From positions 89,098-153,097 of the forward strand of contig NMRB01000302.1 in the NCBI GenBank assembly GCA_002633025.1: 64,000 nt of DNA, written 5' to 3'. Position numbers and translations under genes: made by a program. This DNA comes from Notospermus geniculatus. Taxonomy: Eukaryota > Nemertea > Pilidiophora > Heteronemertea > Lineidae. Below the pieces are notes generated by a model that was not told the origin of the DNA, made no database searches, and saw only the letters and a list, made by a program, of their open reading frames with translations. Below are positions 1 through 27,075 of the stretch, in pieces (within the stretch, counting starts at the first letter, position 1; every line of letters begins with the position of its first letter).

Positions 1-522
1 CCCCCCCCCCCCAGCTTTGTCTGGCAGAGGACACATTTCTACCCCCTCCCCTCAGCTTTGTCTGGCTGGGGTTTGACTAGCATCTGCATCTAACGGAGGT
101 CAGTTGCTGGCTGACATCACAGTTCCTTCAGTTAAGCCCTTGAGATTACACTATGCGTTATAATTAATGCTGGCAATGTGTTCTCATCCCACTACCCAGC
201 GTTGGAGAATCTCTCCGATGTTCGCATTCCGTGGCTGTTCCCGATGATGTGACCTCACGTTCAGCCGTGTCACATTCTCAGGCTCGGTAATGAGTCTTAA
301 TTCTTCCAGTGAATATGTTAGCACGAGTCATTGAATAATCAATGACATGGCCTAATGGGTGTCGTTTGCTCTCGTCTGTATTGTCAAACCGAGTTATGTG
401 GTGAATTTCGACTCATTTCACATGTTGAAGACGAATGTAATTAATCGTTTTCACATGGAAATAAACGTGTAGAAGTCATATCTGTGCTTTCAAACAGTTC
501 AAAATGAGTATTCATTAGTAGG

Positions 523-651
523 CGCAGATCCATAGGGGGCACTACAGTGCACGCCTCCTCTTTTGGCCAATAAATCTGTAAAATTGACCGTGAAATTCTG
601 GAATTTTTGGCACAAATTTCAATGTTCCCAAATCGTGGATTCGCCCCAGAT
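523..651. repeat. Copy of a GGCGGATCC-type interspersed repeat
   Basis: The segment shares wording with 11656-11800 (same strand) and 23204-23371 (opposite strand): the phrase about 'CTTTTGGCCAA(T/C)AAATCTGT', then 'TTTGGCACAAATTTC', 'ATGTTCCCA', and a terminal 'GGATTCGCCCC' or 'GGATCCGC'. Three diverged copies with matching internal order define a dispersed family. The terminal GGCGGATCCAGG motif resembles abundant hAT-like non-autonomous elements in marine invertebrates, but that class assignment is inference. Confidence 0.55.
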
Positions 652-2282
652 TAGAAAGTGCCGAAGAAGATCTTTCTGTCTGGTAGAAATGAGTTTGAGA
701 AAGTCAGGCAAATTGTGCCAAAAATCATCGTCACAAGAGTTAACATCGTAACAGGATGACTAAACGCCAATCGCTTCTCAGTTGTCATTGCAATATCGTT
801 TCTATGACTTAGGTGTAAATCCCCACCAATCAGATTGTCACGTCTGACGATACGCTAAGACCATTAAAGACAAATTTGATTGAACTCTGGGTTTGAATGG
901 CTCGTAATTGCGTGTCTGCCACGGTGATCATGAGGTCTTTGTACTGTTGCCGTGAGACAGAACGCGAATTGAAAGAATTGCTGAAATCGGGGATGATGGT
1001 CACAAAGGGATGCAGAAATCGTGTCCGGTGAGCCAATGAGTGTGTCATAACAAATTGGTCATTTACTGTTCACCCCATGGGAGGCAAATTGCTATGGTGT
1101 CTACCACATCATGGCAAATTGAAAAGTGACCAGTCGTTTGCCAAAGTGTTCAACATGTGACCATGTGTGATGGCTAATGGCAAATTGACCAGTCATTTGC
1201 CATGGTGCAGCAAATGTCCTCAGCCGACGAGCCAAATCAGTGTCAAGATTGTCACATGTTCTGGATTTGTGCCTGACCAAAGTCCAACTGTCAGCACGAC
1301 TGTCATGCATGTTCATGTACAGGATGGTTTGATGAAATGTCTCCTGAGCAGTACCAGTAGCAATTCCAGTTGACGATTCATTGGACCATTCTGTAGAATA
1401 CTTTAAAGCAGGAAATTTCGCATGCAGGAAATTTTTCACGAATTTCGCGAGAGTGTATGAGTCACGAAAATTTCCTGTCGCGAATATAAATACAGGCAAG
1501 TGATAAATATGGTCCGTGAAAGAAAACTGAAAAAAAATTGCAGAGACTCACGAAATATCCTGCAGCGAATATGTCTATAAATCTTGATTCACGAAAATTT
1601 CCAGCCGCGAAATTATCTTGCTTTACAGTACTGTCTACGAAGAAAGCGACCTTTCGGCATTGTCATTCATCTTGCATTTCAGAGTAGGCATGACTCTCCT
1701 CATCCTTGCGATGAAATTCCGTGCATTTTGACTCCCAACATTCGATGTTGTCATAAATTTTTGCATCGATTGCTTGTGGCTTAGTCGTTTTCTGTTCTGT
1801 TTTCATATTTTGCCTCGGTTGCAGATCGTTTGGCGTCCATATCTTTGTGTTCTAGTATCACAATAACGCATGGTAAGTCTTGATGTTGTCAAAATCTTCG
1901 GCATAAGTTACCACCCGTTGTCGTTTTACTCTTAAGTTGACAACACGGATCTGGTGATTCTACCTAATCCCCCACCCCCTGCACGTTTTACTGGCTATTC
2001 CAGACTATTATGTACCTCCTACTGGCTTCTATCTTATCTACATAGAAAATTGCCTGGCTGTCAGAGTGGTATATTAAAAACATCATTGCCTATCATACCC
2101 AAAGTTCGGTTTCACTCACCAGTTTTACCAATTCTTCAGGTGAAAGCGAAGGGCCTTTCTGTTTTACATAGCAGGTTTTGCTCTTTGGAACTCCCGTTTT
2201 CTCCTGCAAATAGTGGTAGTGTAATGCAGGAGGAAACCAGTGGTCCAGGAGAAAACCTACTTTGTCCAAACGAGTGGCTATA

Positions 2283-2631
2283 CACCCATCTCTACCTTGA
2301 GCCCCGGAAGTTGGCAGGGTGTCCCTTTTCAAATTCTATTGCAAAAGTCTGTTTACTTGACCAATCAGAAGCAGGTATCGATTGGTGTGAGGTTGACCTA
2401 CATAATCAACCTCGTACCCGGATTGTCTCTGATTGGTCAGTCTGTAAATAAGAATGACGGCATCAGAGTTGAATTTGAATTTGAAATTTAGTTGAGCACA
2501 ATGCAGCATTGAATTCGAATGGAAGAATGCATGGTGGCCTATTTCACTCTGCGCGAGACTGTTTGACTTCGGAAATAGAATTTGAAAAGGGACACCCTGC
2601 CAACTTCCGGGGCTCAAGGTAGAGATGGGTG
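2283..2631. mobile_element. MITE-like element with about 56-bp terminal inverted repeats
   Basis: The sequence from 2281 (starting TACACCCATCTC) to 2338 is the exact reverse complement of 2576-2633. Both outer ends are TA, consistent with a TA target duplication as used by Tc1/mariner-type transposases. There is no transposase ORF, so it would be non-autonomous. The interior is about 235 bp. Confidence 0.75.
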
Positions 2632-3436
2632 TATTGTCAAGACTGAAATGCATTGGAAAACAGAGAGAAAATGGCAAAGAAATGGACAGTGAAGTAAACC
2701 ATTAGAAATTGTTGAGCAAGAGGTCAGGACCCAGTTTCATAAACAGTCAAAAATAGCCAACAGGTTTTTGTTTGACCACTTCTGGGCATTTGAATAGGTC
2801 TGGCTCGATCGTGCCATACCTGTTTTAAAAACCATCTGAGCTTTCATAGTTGCACCACGTTCGCTTCCTGCCTGAATTTGCTATGTATGGAGCTTTCGGT
2901 GTTTAGAAATCATAGGCATGAAATTGTCCATTATGCTTGGATTGCGTGCATGTTTTTATTTTCTTCCCCCCGTAAAAAATCATTTCCATTTGATTGGATC
3001 CTCTTTTTCTGCATGTCACCGAGTGCGCACTTGGAAATATGACTTTATGAATATGCATGAGTTACATGTATTCTCTCATGAATAATTAATTATTAGTGCA
3101 ATCTAGTTGATGAACAGCTCCCCTTCGTCATTGCTGGTATTGTGTTGACTATAAAAATTTGATACCGTCAGACGGTGTAATTTTGTTTATTGGCCATTGC
3201 TGCAGCTTGATTCCGTGGTGACCGGGATGTTTTGCCGGTTTGGCGCCCAGTAAATGACCACCGTCTCTGGCTGAGGTCCTGCATGAATATAACATAACCT
3301 ACCGATTCTATATCTTATAAAATTAACAAACTATGTCAGTCCCCAAGTGTAACAAACAACTCTCCTCAGTACTCAATGATGTACCAAATATTTTATTGAA
3401 TTTGTAGAAAGCTAATCACAATGGGACACTTTCCTG

Positions 3437-3605
3437 CCATTAGAGGTCACCACCAGTAAGCGGACCTAGAACGTCATGGAATTTGACGTCACAGAGAAGA
3501 AATGCACGCCACGACGTCATCCATAATGACGTGGACGCCATGGTTTACGTCTGTAATGTCAAATTCTGTGACGTTCTCGGACTGGTAACAGGTGACCTCT
3601 AATGG
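3437..3605. mobile_element. Short inverted-repeat element (169 bp)
   Basis: The ends are CCATTAGAGGTCACC at 3437-3451 and its exact reverse complement at 3591-3605. The interior is also partly self-complementary (GACGTCA and TGACGT words). No coding capacity. The family is not identified. Confidence 0.65.
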
Positions 3606-3884
3606 TAGTAAAGTCTCTCATTGTGGAAACTGAGACCACTTCAACTTATCATCTCATCAAAATTCTGTGTTTGACAAAGTGAGCTCATCCCATTCTCAAA
3701 GGGGTCATTTGTCATGTTTCTATTCAATCTGCCGTGCGTGGTCATTTCTATGGCATCTTCGTTATATCTTTTACAATATTCCTCCGATCTCCTCATCATG
3801 ATATGTTTTTTTCAGCGCTCGTTGTCTGCAGCCGCTGTGTTGCTTTAGGCGGCAGTCTTATCTGTTTGTTTGTAACGTCTCATT

Positions 3885-4070
3885 AGGGAGGCCTCGGCCA
3901 CAAAGGGTTGGACTGTCACTCATGCCCAAGAGGTCTTGGGTTTGATTCTCGGCCACTTTGATACACTGAATTTGTCTATAGTCTCTTACAAGAAAGTGCC
4001 TGAGGAAGACCCCGGTTGGGTCGAAAATTTGCGAAATTTTTGGAGGACGACTTCTATTATTATATGAATT
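3885..4070 (+). repeat. tRNA-like SINE remnant
   Basis: The segment begins GGAGGCCTCGGCCACAAAGG and carries a B-box-like GGGTTTGATTC near 3949, as expected for a tRNA-derived SINE head. It is followed by a unique body and an AT-rich tail near 4060. No second copy occurs in the window, so the call rests only on the promoter-like boxes. Confidence 0.35.
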
Positions 4071-4299
4071 TGTCTGAAAGGGTCAAGGAAGTGTTGAATC
4101 ATTTGCTTTTTTAGTTCCCAAGAAATAATTCTGGTGAGGCTGGTCTAATAATGTTAGATGCTTTGAGCCCCACATAAACTAACTACATTACATTCCATAA
4201 AGGTTTTACTGCCAAGGCCAATTTTGTTGGAAATAAAAAAAGGGAAATACACCTCAGACCCATCATATGAGTACTAATTGGAGAGCTCTCAATGAGTGC

Positions 4300-4622
4300 C
4301 TGTTGCCAATAGTTTTGTAAAGTTATTGCAGTTTGTAAAAGGTTGGTACGTTTTAAAAACCTGTGTTGTTGTTTTTTATAAAAAAATGTGTATTTTATGG
4401 AAATGGTCGATGACTGTTTTACGATTCTTGTTACCTATCGAAAATTTTATGAAAGTGGATGTTCAGTTTTACACATCTAGGGGTACGATTTTACGATTCA
4501 CGTGCAGTGTTTTTACGAAATTCGGCGAAATGCGATTTTTTTATAAAAAACAACAACAGGTTTTATAGAACGTGAACATTTTACAAACTGCAATGTTTTT
4601 ACGAAACTACTTGTAACAGTGC
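4300..4622. repeat. Fold-back inverted repeat of about 85-bp arms
   Basis: The left arm around 4305-4390 (TTGCAGTTTGTAAAA ... GTTGTTGTTTTTTATAAAAA) is an imperfect reverse complement of about 4535-4620 (TTTTTTATAAAAAACAACAAC ... TTTTACAAACTGCAA). A unique spacer of about 145 bp lies between. Such diverged fold-backs are typical of old MITEs. No target duplication is clear. Confidence 0.65.
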
Positions 4623-4888
4623 CTTCCAATGCATAACCGATTAGATGTGTCAGGGTACTCTGTACGATTTTAGGATTTGGTAAGTTTATCAATTTCAATC
4701 GAAATTGCTACTCGTGGTGAAAGGGTTAACCACATGTGGTCTGTTTGTGTTACTAACATAATTCCTCATCTCTAACTTTACAGCTTTGATGCCTTTGACA
4801 TTTTCTAATGAACAGACGTAACAGGCGTCTCGTGACATGTCAGACTGATAAAAAACATTGTGTGATTGATTTCCTCCTGTCGTTCCAG

Positions 4889-20371
<15,483 letters not shown>

Positions 20372-20390
20372 GGTTGTTTGGCTGAAATAA

Positions 20391-20396
20391 AATAAA
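20391..20396 (+). terminator. MAGI polyadenylation signal candidate
   Basis: AATAAA lies 20 bases after the TGA at 20369-20371, with overlapping AAATAA just before it. This would give a very short 3' UTR; further AATAAA-like words occur at about 20638. It is the first plausible signal, not a proven site. Confidence 0.4.
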
Positions 20397-21412
20397 AATA
20401 TGTGCTCTTTTGTCCGACTTTTATTACCGGTACCTGGTGACCTCACAAGGTCACTTTAATCATGAGACTTCCTTTGGGCCCTCCTACATGTATACTGGAC
20501 CCTCTTATACAGTCAGTGGGACCTCTCTGTTCTGGACCCTCTTACATGTATACAGTCAATGGAACCTCTCTTTCTTGGACACCTTTTGGACTGACTCTTT
20601 ATATTGTGTGAGGTTTCTTGATTGCCAAGATGAAAATGAATAAAGATGATCAAATTGAGATTGAACTTTTCTGTCCCTGATCAAGAGGTGTCCTCCTGGC
20701 AGAAGTGTCCACTAGGAGAGGTGTATATTTTAATCAAAACTTGGTTGAAAAACAGGGTAGGGTCCACCAGTGTATCACTGTAAGTTCTGTATATAATAAT
20801 ATTGGTTACTATGATAACCATCATGCCATTCAGTATTTAATTACCGGTACTCTTACTTAATTATTTTACTATTATTACGTATGGGCTGAGATGTTAGCAG
20901 ATGTGCCGTGTGGTCGTAGACCTTTTGATCTGACATGATGTCATTATCCTTGTTTGGGACACTGGATCATTTACACAGATTTGGCTTGAGGTTTTTCGTA
21001 GTTTCAATCGAGTCGGCACATGTTTTCCTAGTTGTCGGACCATGGAATAGATCATGCTTTAGAAAGTTGTGTTACCTGTTACCACTGTAGGACCCTGCTG
21101 CTTGAACTAGACTGTACAAAAAAGGCTCTCGTAAATTATTGTGTAAATATGCAGCTAATGCATAGTATTATAAAAAGGTAAAATTGTGATTTCGCTGAAT
21201 TAAAAAAGGACACTAGTCTGGGATGATGAAGCAGGATGTGAACTTTCTGTGACAGTCATGATATTTGGGAGAATGGCCAATACTGAAGTATCTGTGGAAA
21301 ACTTTGCGTTGTTGATAATTTTTCACACCTTTCCATGCGACCTATTTAGATTTGAACTGTAGCCTGTGGGTGAGATCCGCAGTATTATATAAGTATTTTG
21401 TAGATTCTATGG

Positions 21413-21525
21413 GTCGTATTCATAAAGTGGTTCTATCGTTAGCACCGTCTTAGGCCGGTTCAAAATATGGTCAACCACTGTACTTGGAACCGGCCTAAGA
21501 CGGTTCTAACGAAAATATGACCCTA
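21413..21525. mobile_element. Short fold-back element (about 113 bp)
   Basis: The sequence starts ATGGGTCGTATTCATAAA and ends AATATGACCCTAT. The inner arms CCGTCTTAGGCCGGTTC and GAACCGGCCTAAGACGG are exact complements about 30 bp apart. This is a typical small MITE. The boundaries are approximate. Confidence 0.6.
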
Positions 21526-22081
21526 TGGGCCTAGTTATTAACAGTCATGTTGAAAACATCTTACGCTGGATGTTTTGTAATGCTTGGATGACGGAATGAG
21601 CTTGCACGACGACATGGTCGGACGATAGGAAAGAAGTAAAAGACAAAAGCTAAATATTTTATCTGTAACTGGAGGTTATCCCATGCGGGGCGCATGGAGA
21701 CGGTTTCAGTGATATTGTTCTTCGTAATTGTTAAGTTTTCTTTCTGTGGAGTTGCCTCAACTGCTGGTTCAGATGCGATTTGTAAATAGGTGTTAAAACT
21801 CGTTTCCCTCTCAGTGACAGTCTAATCAATCTGTTTTACTTGGAGTGAATTCTATTGTGAGTTTTTGTGATCTCAGTTGTGATATTTAAAAAGCCGTAGA
21901 TGAAAAATTCCACTGTCAGGAGCTGTCATTCCAGAATTCTGTGTGTTGAAATTCCACTTTGGTACTGGTAGAATGATAGGATGTGTCGCCCATCATCAAC
22001 CAGAAAAATTATTGTTATTTGGCCATTACAGCAGGGCACTGGATGATGTCATAGGTTCTATTTTCCAAGCTGTTGGTGGAT

Positions 22082-22345
22082 CCAATCACGTCAAATTCAC
22101 TGTTGGATAATGACGTCACATTTGCTGTTGCATCGTGCCGTCACATTCGCTGTTTCATCAGGACGTCAAATTCACTGTTGCATCAGGACATCACATTCGC
22201 TGTTGCATCAGGACGTCAAATTCACTGTTGCATCAGGACATCACATTCGCTGTTGCATCAGGACGTCAAATTCACTGTTGCATCATGACGTCACATTCGC
22301 TGTTGCATCATGATGTCACATTCGCTGTTGCATCATGACATCACA
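22082..22345. repeat. 25-bp minisatellite containing CRE-like TGACGTCA sites
   Basis: About ten units of GACGTCA(A/C)ATTC(A/G)CTGTTGCATCA occur with two alternating variants, giving a 50-bp higher-order period. Perfect palindromic TGACGTCA is present at 22111-22118 and 22286-22293, with GACGTCA or GACATCA in the others. The array is 2 kb downstream of MAGI and over 3 kb from ARL6. A regulatory role is speculation. Confidence 0.8.
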
Positions 22346-23203
22346 TTTGCAGTTACATCATGATGTAAATTACATCTCCAATTCTTTGTTTTTCATCCAT
22401 CAGATCAATGAATGCCCGTGTCCTGATACTAGTCCAGTCTCCATTTTCTAGGTCGCTAAGAGTGTCTTTCCCTAATGCCTGGTCCATAATGTCTTGGTAC
22501 CTAATGACTACCGTACACCTTAATGTCAGGGTCCTTATAAATGGCTACGTACCTTAGACAGCCACTGTTCAGCTTCATAGTAATTTTCAGTCCAATCAAC
22601 TGGTTTTCATGCTTCTTCTAATGCACTTTTATATTATAATTGACAGAACATTTGCCTGGTCCCAGAGCTTTGCCTCTGGATTTAGAGATAGTAATTTATA
22701 ATGTGGTGGTGGTGGTTTCTTGTCCTTAGCATTAATTGTTGTCCTCTTCGAGAACTTGGTAGGATGTAGGAGTTAGAAATGTGCTGTTTTGAATGAAAGT
22801 TTTTCTCCAAATCTTCATATTGCTGAAAAGTGTCATTTCATATCATGTCTCTATTGGATATATTCATGTCATGGAGTTACGATGTTGCTACATGTAACAT
22901 TGAAATTCTGAGGAATTCCATGATCAGGTGTAGTCCAGCTCCAGTGAAATCGGCAGGTGGCGAGACCAAATTAGTTCAAAAATTGATCGAAATTCCCTGT
23001 ATTGAATATTCCATTTTGGTATCCTCCAAGAATAATCAGTCTTCCCAATTTGGAACCAGCAGAATTAGGAATATTTGTCCCTGTTCTGATTTAGTCATAT
23101 CAGTATTCAGCAGTTGAGAATCATTCCTCTTGGCCTCCACATAAGTTGTCAGTGCTGCCCTCCTGTCATTAAAGAGAGTATCTCAACTTATGATCCGTGG
23201 GCA

Positions 23204-23371
23204 GGGGCGGATCCAGGATTTGGGAAAGGAGGGGGCGCACTGTGCTAGGAACATTGAAATATGTGGTGAATTTTAATGATTTGCTCCAAAGTCCTTAATT
23301 TCATGGCCGATTTTACAGATTTGTTGGCCCAAAGGGGGGCACCCCCCCCCCTTGGATCCACGCCAAATAAA
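23204..23371. repeat. Third copy of the GGCGGATCC-type repeat, inverted
   Basis: It starts GGGCAGGGGCGGATCCAGGA and ends CTTGGATCCACGCC, so terminal inverted repeats are visible. The interior is the reverse complement of the other copies (CAGATTTGTTGGCCCAAAGG). A run of ten C residues is near the right end. It is the best preserved of the three. Confidence 0.65.
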
Positions 23372-25442
23372 AGGCGCGTAGTTAATGGCGTAATGTTTTC
23401 CTCCGATAAACATGGCTGTACTGTATCATATCATTTTATGCATATAATCAAACTACTTTCTCAAGAGTGTAATAAAATCTCTTAATGAGGTGATGAGAAT
23501 TTCGTAAAGTCCTTTCATCCTGAAACTGTACATAAACTATACATATCTGTAAAGTAAACCTTTGTAATTGATATCACGTCACTGTAGATTCTCAACCATT
23601 ATAATAAGAGTTACTAAATAATAATACATTTGCTCATTTTTCATACGCGTTCCTTCTTTCTTCATTTAAATCTTTCTTCATTTAAATCCTCCCTCAAAGA
23701 TATCTCAAGTCGTGAAGAACCTATATGTAGGGCCCTACAGGGTATTGCAAGTTTCCAAAAGTGGCAATTCCAACTGCCGTTCTTTTCGCCTGCATGATAA
23801 AGGGGCTCGGTATTGCCACTTTTTCTCGACAACCGAAGCCAGTCACCAACCCAAAGGACTAACTACCTTGTTGGCAAATTGACCCGATTTACTACATACA
23901 TTTTTGTAGGTCGTAGTGCTGCCACTAGGTGGCTCCCTCTATGTCGGCTGTCAGATTACCCATTAGAGATCACATACTGCTGTTCAAAAGTGACTTCACA
24001 ATGAGCTACATGTACCGGTACCCTACATGTATATGTATAGAGTGTTTGCAAGTGACGTCACACAGTGGCCATGTTGGAGGCATACAACAAAAGAACAGAC
24101 TTTCTCTACATGTAGAGACGTTCTTGTTCTTGCGTACAATTTATCAGGGCAAGGCAGAAGCTACTTGGAGTAAGAAATCTGCCAGGACGTCATAGCCGTG
24201 TTTGGATGTCAGCCAACATGGAGAAACCTGGCAAAACAGACAAAAAATGCAGACAAACTCTAATATTTTTTACAACAGGTGCTGTTAAACTGTCAACAAC
24301 ATTTTATTACATAGAAAAGTTACTGTATACCTACATGTGTAAGAGATGTGGCTGGAATCGTGTCTTATTGATAGTGTACAACAAAACTGGCAAGTGACAC
24401 CCAAGATAGGCGCCAAATCAACGATCGCCTATAAAGGCAGCAGATATGTTGGAACTGGAACAGTTCTCTTGAGCCTAACAAGATTTCTTTACCATTTAAC
24501 ATGACTGGAGAGGATTTGAAATCGGTACAAACAGGTGTCAACTCAGGGTCCCTTTCACAAAATCATAATTGATATCACAACCTCAGTATATGATTGAATC
24601 TCTGCATCATCAATCAATCAGTTCACTGTTATTTTACATTCAATATACAATGCAACAAAAAGCAACTTACAATACCCATCTCATCTGATGAATGGGATGG
24701 ATTAAGGTTCCTTACATGTGCAGTGATGCAGACAGAGTGTGAACATTAGTAAAACTTTACATGGAACAAGAAACAATACATGTACATTCAACTAAGTTCT
24801 TGACAAGTGAAAATTCACATACCCGGGTACATGTGATTATTAATTATAAAATATTCTGGATCATCAAGAGCAGAGTGACACAAAATCACAAACTTCCTGA
24901 CAGTGCTGGAAATGTCTGGAAGTCAGAAGCAATCACTCTATAGAGCAGTGCTAATGCTTGCAAAAAAATTCTGATTGTAAATTGACGCAGTAGAAATGTT
25001 GATGATTGTTCACCATTTTTAGAAACATTACAACACAATGTCTGTGGCAAACGATGAAAGGCACAGCATGGGCACAGAGGGAATAGCTTACAGAGGTCAC
25101 AACAGAAATGGCAAATCTGACTGACCTATACATACACATACAATTAGGTGCAATATACAATAAAATATCCCCTTTATCTGAGGGTGAACTCCAGCGAAAT
25201 CCACTCATGAATATCACACCACCTTAGCATCATCAACCATGTGGCCTTTCATGTAAACGAAACATACAGTTCTCGCAAGTCATCACACTAGGCTGGAAAG
25301 GGCCCACACTTATAAAATCTGAGGCTGCCTTTTTTAGACTAGGACTCCACCCCTTGTGAATGTTTCCTTGGTCTCCTGGGCAAAAATCGGTACAGTGACA
25401 AAATCTGATTGGCCACAGGGCCGATATCAGCAGCTCGAAAAA

Positions 25443-26009
25443 CTACCTCGGTTGGTTTATTATGGCTTTTATTTGATCAGTTAACCAATCAAAACCTGCA
25501 ACTAGTCCATCTCCATTTAGGGCATTACTCGCACAAATGTACCATGGCTTGTCACGGATACTATCAAGTTCCAAATCGTTCGTGCATTTTGCACTCGACA
25601 AAGAATCCCGTAGATCCATCTTGTTCGCGAAAAAAAGAATCGGAATGCGTCGACTTTTGATATTGGGATTTTCGAGTAAGCTGTGTAATTCATCTTTTGC
25701 TACGACCAAGCGCATTCGATCACTGCTGTCGATGACAAAGACGATACCGTGACAGTCCTTGTAGTAGTGTTCCCAAAGATTGCGATACCTTCCTTGTCCC
25801 GACATGTCAAACACTGTAAAGGCAAGTGCACTTTTCTTGACCTTCTCCACACTGAATCCAACTGTTGGTACAACATCCCTCTGGTCGGGCCTTGGTTTTA
25901 AGTGGTTGATAATGGTCGTCTTTCCACTATTATCCAAACCAACTACAAGTACGTTCGCGTCCTTTTTTTTCAACCCAAGAAATTCTTCTAACTTGTCAAA
26001 GAACCCCAT
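25443..26009 (-). CDS. ARL6: ADP-ribosylation factor-like GTPase 6 (BBS3), intronless
   Basis: ARL6 is the small GTPase that in its GTP form recruits the BBSome coat to membranes at the base of the cilium. The 188-residue product is within two residues of the vertebrate length and reads from one uninterrupted exon. Visible motifs: Gly2, P-loop GLDNSGKT at residues 24-31, switch I Thr49 in PTVGF, switch II DMSGQ at 68-72 (the ARL6-type variant of DxxGQ), NKMD at 129-132 and the base-binding CAS near the C-terminus. The start chosen is the Met before GFFDKLEEF (codon 26009-26007); an in-frame Met ten codons upstream would bury the Gly2 N-terminus and is less likely. Vertebrate ARL6 is split by several introns, so the absence of introns here suggests intron loss or a retained retrocopy. 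No poly-A tract follows the stop. All GTPase motifs are intact, so it looks functional. It is divergent from TAF3. Confidence 0.95.
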   Translation of the reverse strand: MGFFDKLEEFLGLKKKDANVLVVGLDNSGKTTIINHLKPRPDQRDVVPTVGFSVEKVKKSALAFTVFDMSGQGRYRNLWEHYYKDCHGIVFVIDSSDRMRLVVAKDELHSLLENPNIKSRRIPILFFANKMDLRDSLSSAKCTNDLELDSIRDKPWYICASNALNGDGLVAGFDWLTDQIKAIINQPR

Positions 26010-27075
26010 TGTCAAAATGTATCTGCCTCCAAGTTGCAAGCTTTATGAAGCAGTGATGAATAAGTGAAGCATCAACTGTAAAACTGCTCTGTGCACAATG
26101 ACAATGTATGTGTGTGTGTATGTGTGTGCATGCACTACACTGCTGTACTGTCAGTGTGCCACTGCAATGCACTAGGGCAGGCTACACTTCCCTGGTAACC
26201 GGCGATGCCGTCTCGATTCTCTCGGTAGTTATGGGCCTTTTCGTAAATAACGAGAAGTCAGGAAGCTGGTTAAGTCTATGTCAACGCTAGTAACTGAATG
26301 AGAATTAAATTCTGGACGGATTTATGTGAGAAACAGAAGAGTTTAAGGTGAATTTTCACATTTCTTCACAGACATTCCTCAGTAGCGGAAGTCAATGTAT
26401 CCACCCACAATGCATCAAATAACGCAAGTACGCATGCGCATCCAAAATGGTGGCCTGGAATTGCTGGCTTCCTAAAAAAACTATATTTTTGCTCTCAAAA
26501 CATCTTTCATATGTTTCCGTTGGATCTGAAACGATATGAATGCCTTGTCCATAATATACTCCTACTACACCGACCTCACAGATGGCGCTACGAACGCCTG
26601 TGCTACCGGTAGGCCTAGGGTTACGTACGACCAGGTAGGCTATCAATCAATGATGTATCACTATCAGAGATAGAGATGCCTGCCGCGGATGGCCGGGGAG
26701 GGAGGGCGAGGGGGCATGGGGGGTGAATAGTAGCCGAGGTCGGAACGAGTTTAGAATCCCTGATCAGTGCCCAAAAAAAGGTCATCGATTGACGGAATAT
26801 TAAGCCGCATTGTACAATAGGATTTCCATTGTGTGCCATGGAGTAACGTCACTTCCGATCGGGGATTCTAAACTTTTGCCCCGAGGTCCTCTTAGCCTAG
26901 GCCTCCTCTACATACGCCTGATCTGATTAGGAACTGGAAGTGACACATGTAACCGACACTGACTGTGAGGAAATGGTCCTCTTAGACTTTTAATACCGGT
27001 ACTTTACTCACGCCTCCACATAACATACCGGTACCTGAATCCTGAAAATCAATCCTTTCTTCTGTTCTATTTCAG
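26010..27075. promoter_or_regulatory. Divergent ARL6/TAF3 intergenic interval
   Basis: The interval separates ARL6 (leftward) from the first TAF3 exon I can see (rightward), so it should hold the ARL6 promoter and probably that of TAF3. I see no convincing TATA box. I looked here for a TAF3 histone-fold exon and did not find one. A short inverted pair (TTTAGAATCCCTGATC near 26750 and GATCGGGGATTCTAAA near 26857) lies in the middle. Confidence 0.4.

Larger units (their letters stand above)
1..4888. other. Intronic or upstream sequence of MAGI, no exon recognised
   Basis: I see no exon resembling MAGI PDZ0, guanylate kinase-like or first WW domains here, and no other gene. Since the first recognised exon at 4889 starts mid-codon with an acceptor site, this stretch is probably intron. 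It contains a poly-C tract at the very start, a copy of the GGCGGATCC-type repeat (about 523-651), an inverted-repeat element at 2283-2631, a short one at 3437-3605, a tRNA-like SINE remnant around 3885-4070 and a long fold-back around 4300-4620. The region 1380-1620 repeats short motifs of the type TTCACGAAAATTTCC and CGCGAAT. Confidence 0.6.
20372..25442. other. Spacer between MAGI and ARL6, no protein gene seen
   Basis: No ORF here resembles a known protein and none is longer than about 95 codons. The stretch probably contains the MAGI 3' UTR at its start and the ARL6 3' UTR at its end. It holds an inverted-repeat element (about 21413-21525), a 25-bp minisatellite (22082-22345) and one GGCGGATCC-type repeat (23204-23371). 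The rest is AT-rich sequence in which I see nothing specific. Confidence 0.6.

Noticed and set aside
1101-2677. Several 80-165-codon frames in the first 2.7 kb on both strands
   Set aside because: They overlap inverted-repeat elements and show no recognisable domain or splice-consistent continuation.
22082-22345. CRISPR-like array
   Set aside because: Units are directly adjacent with no unique spacers, the genome is eukaryotic, and no cas gene is present. It is a minisatellite.
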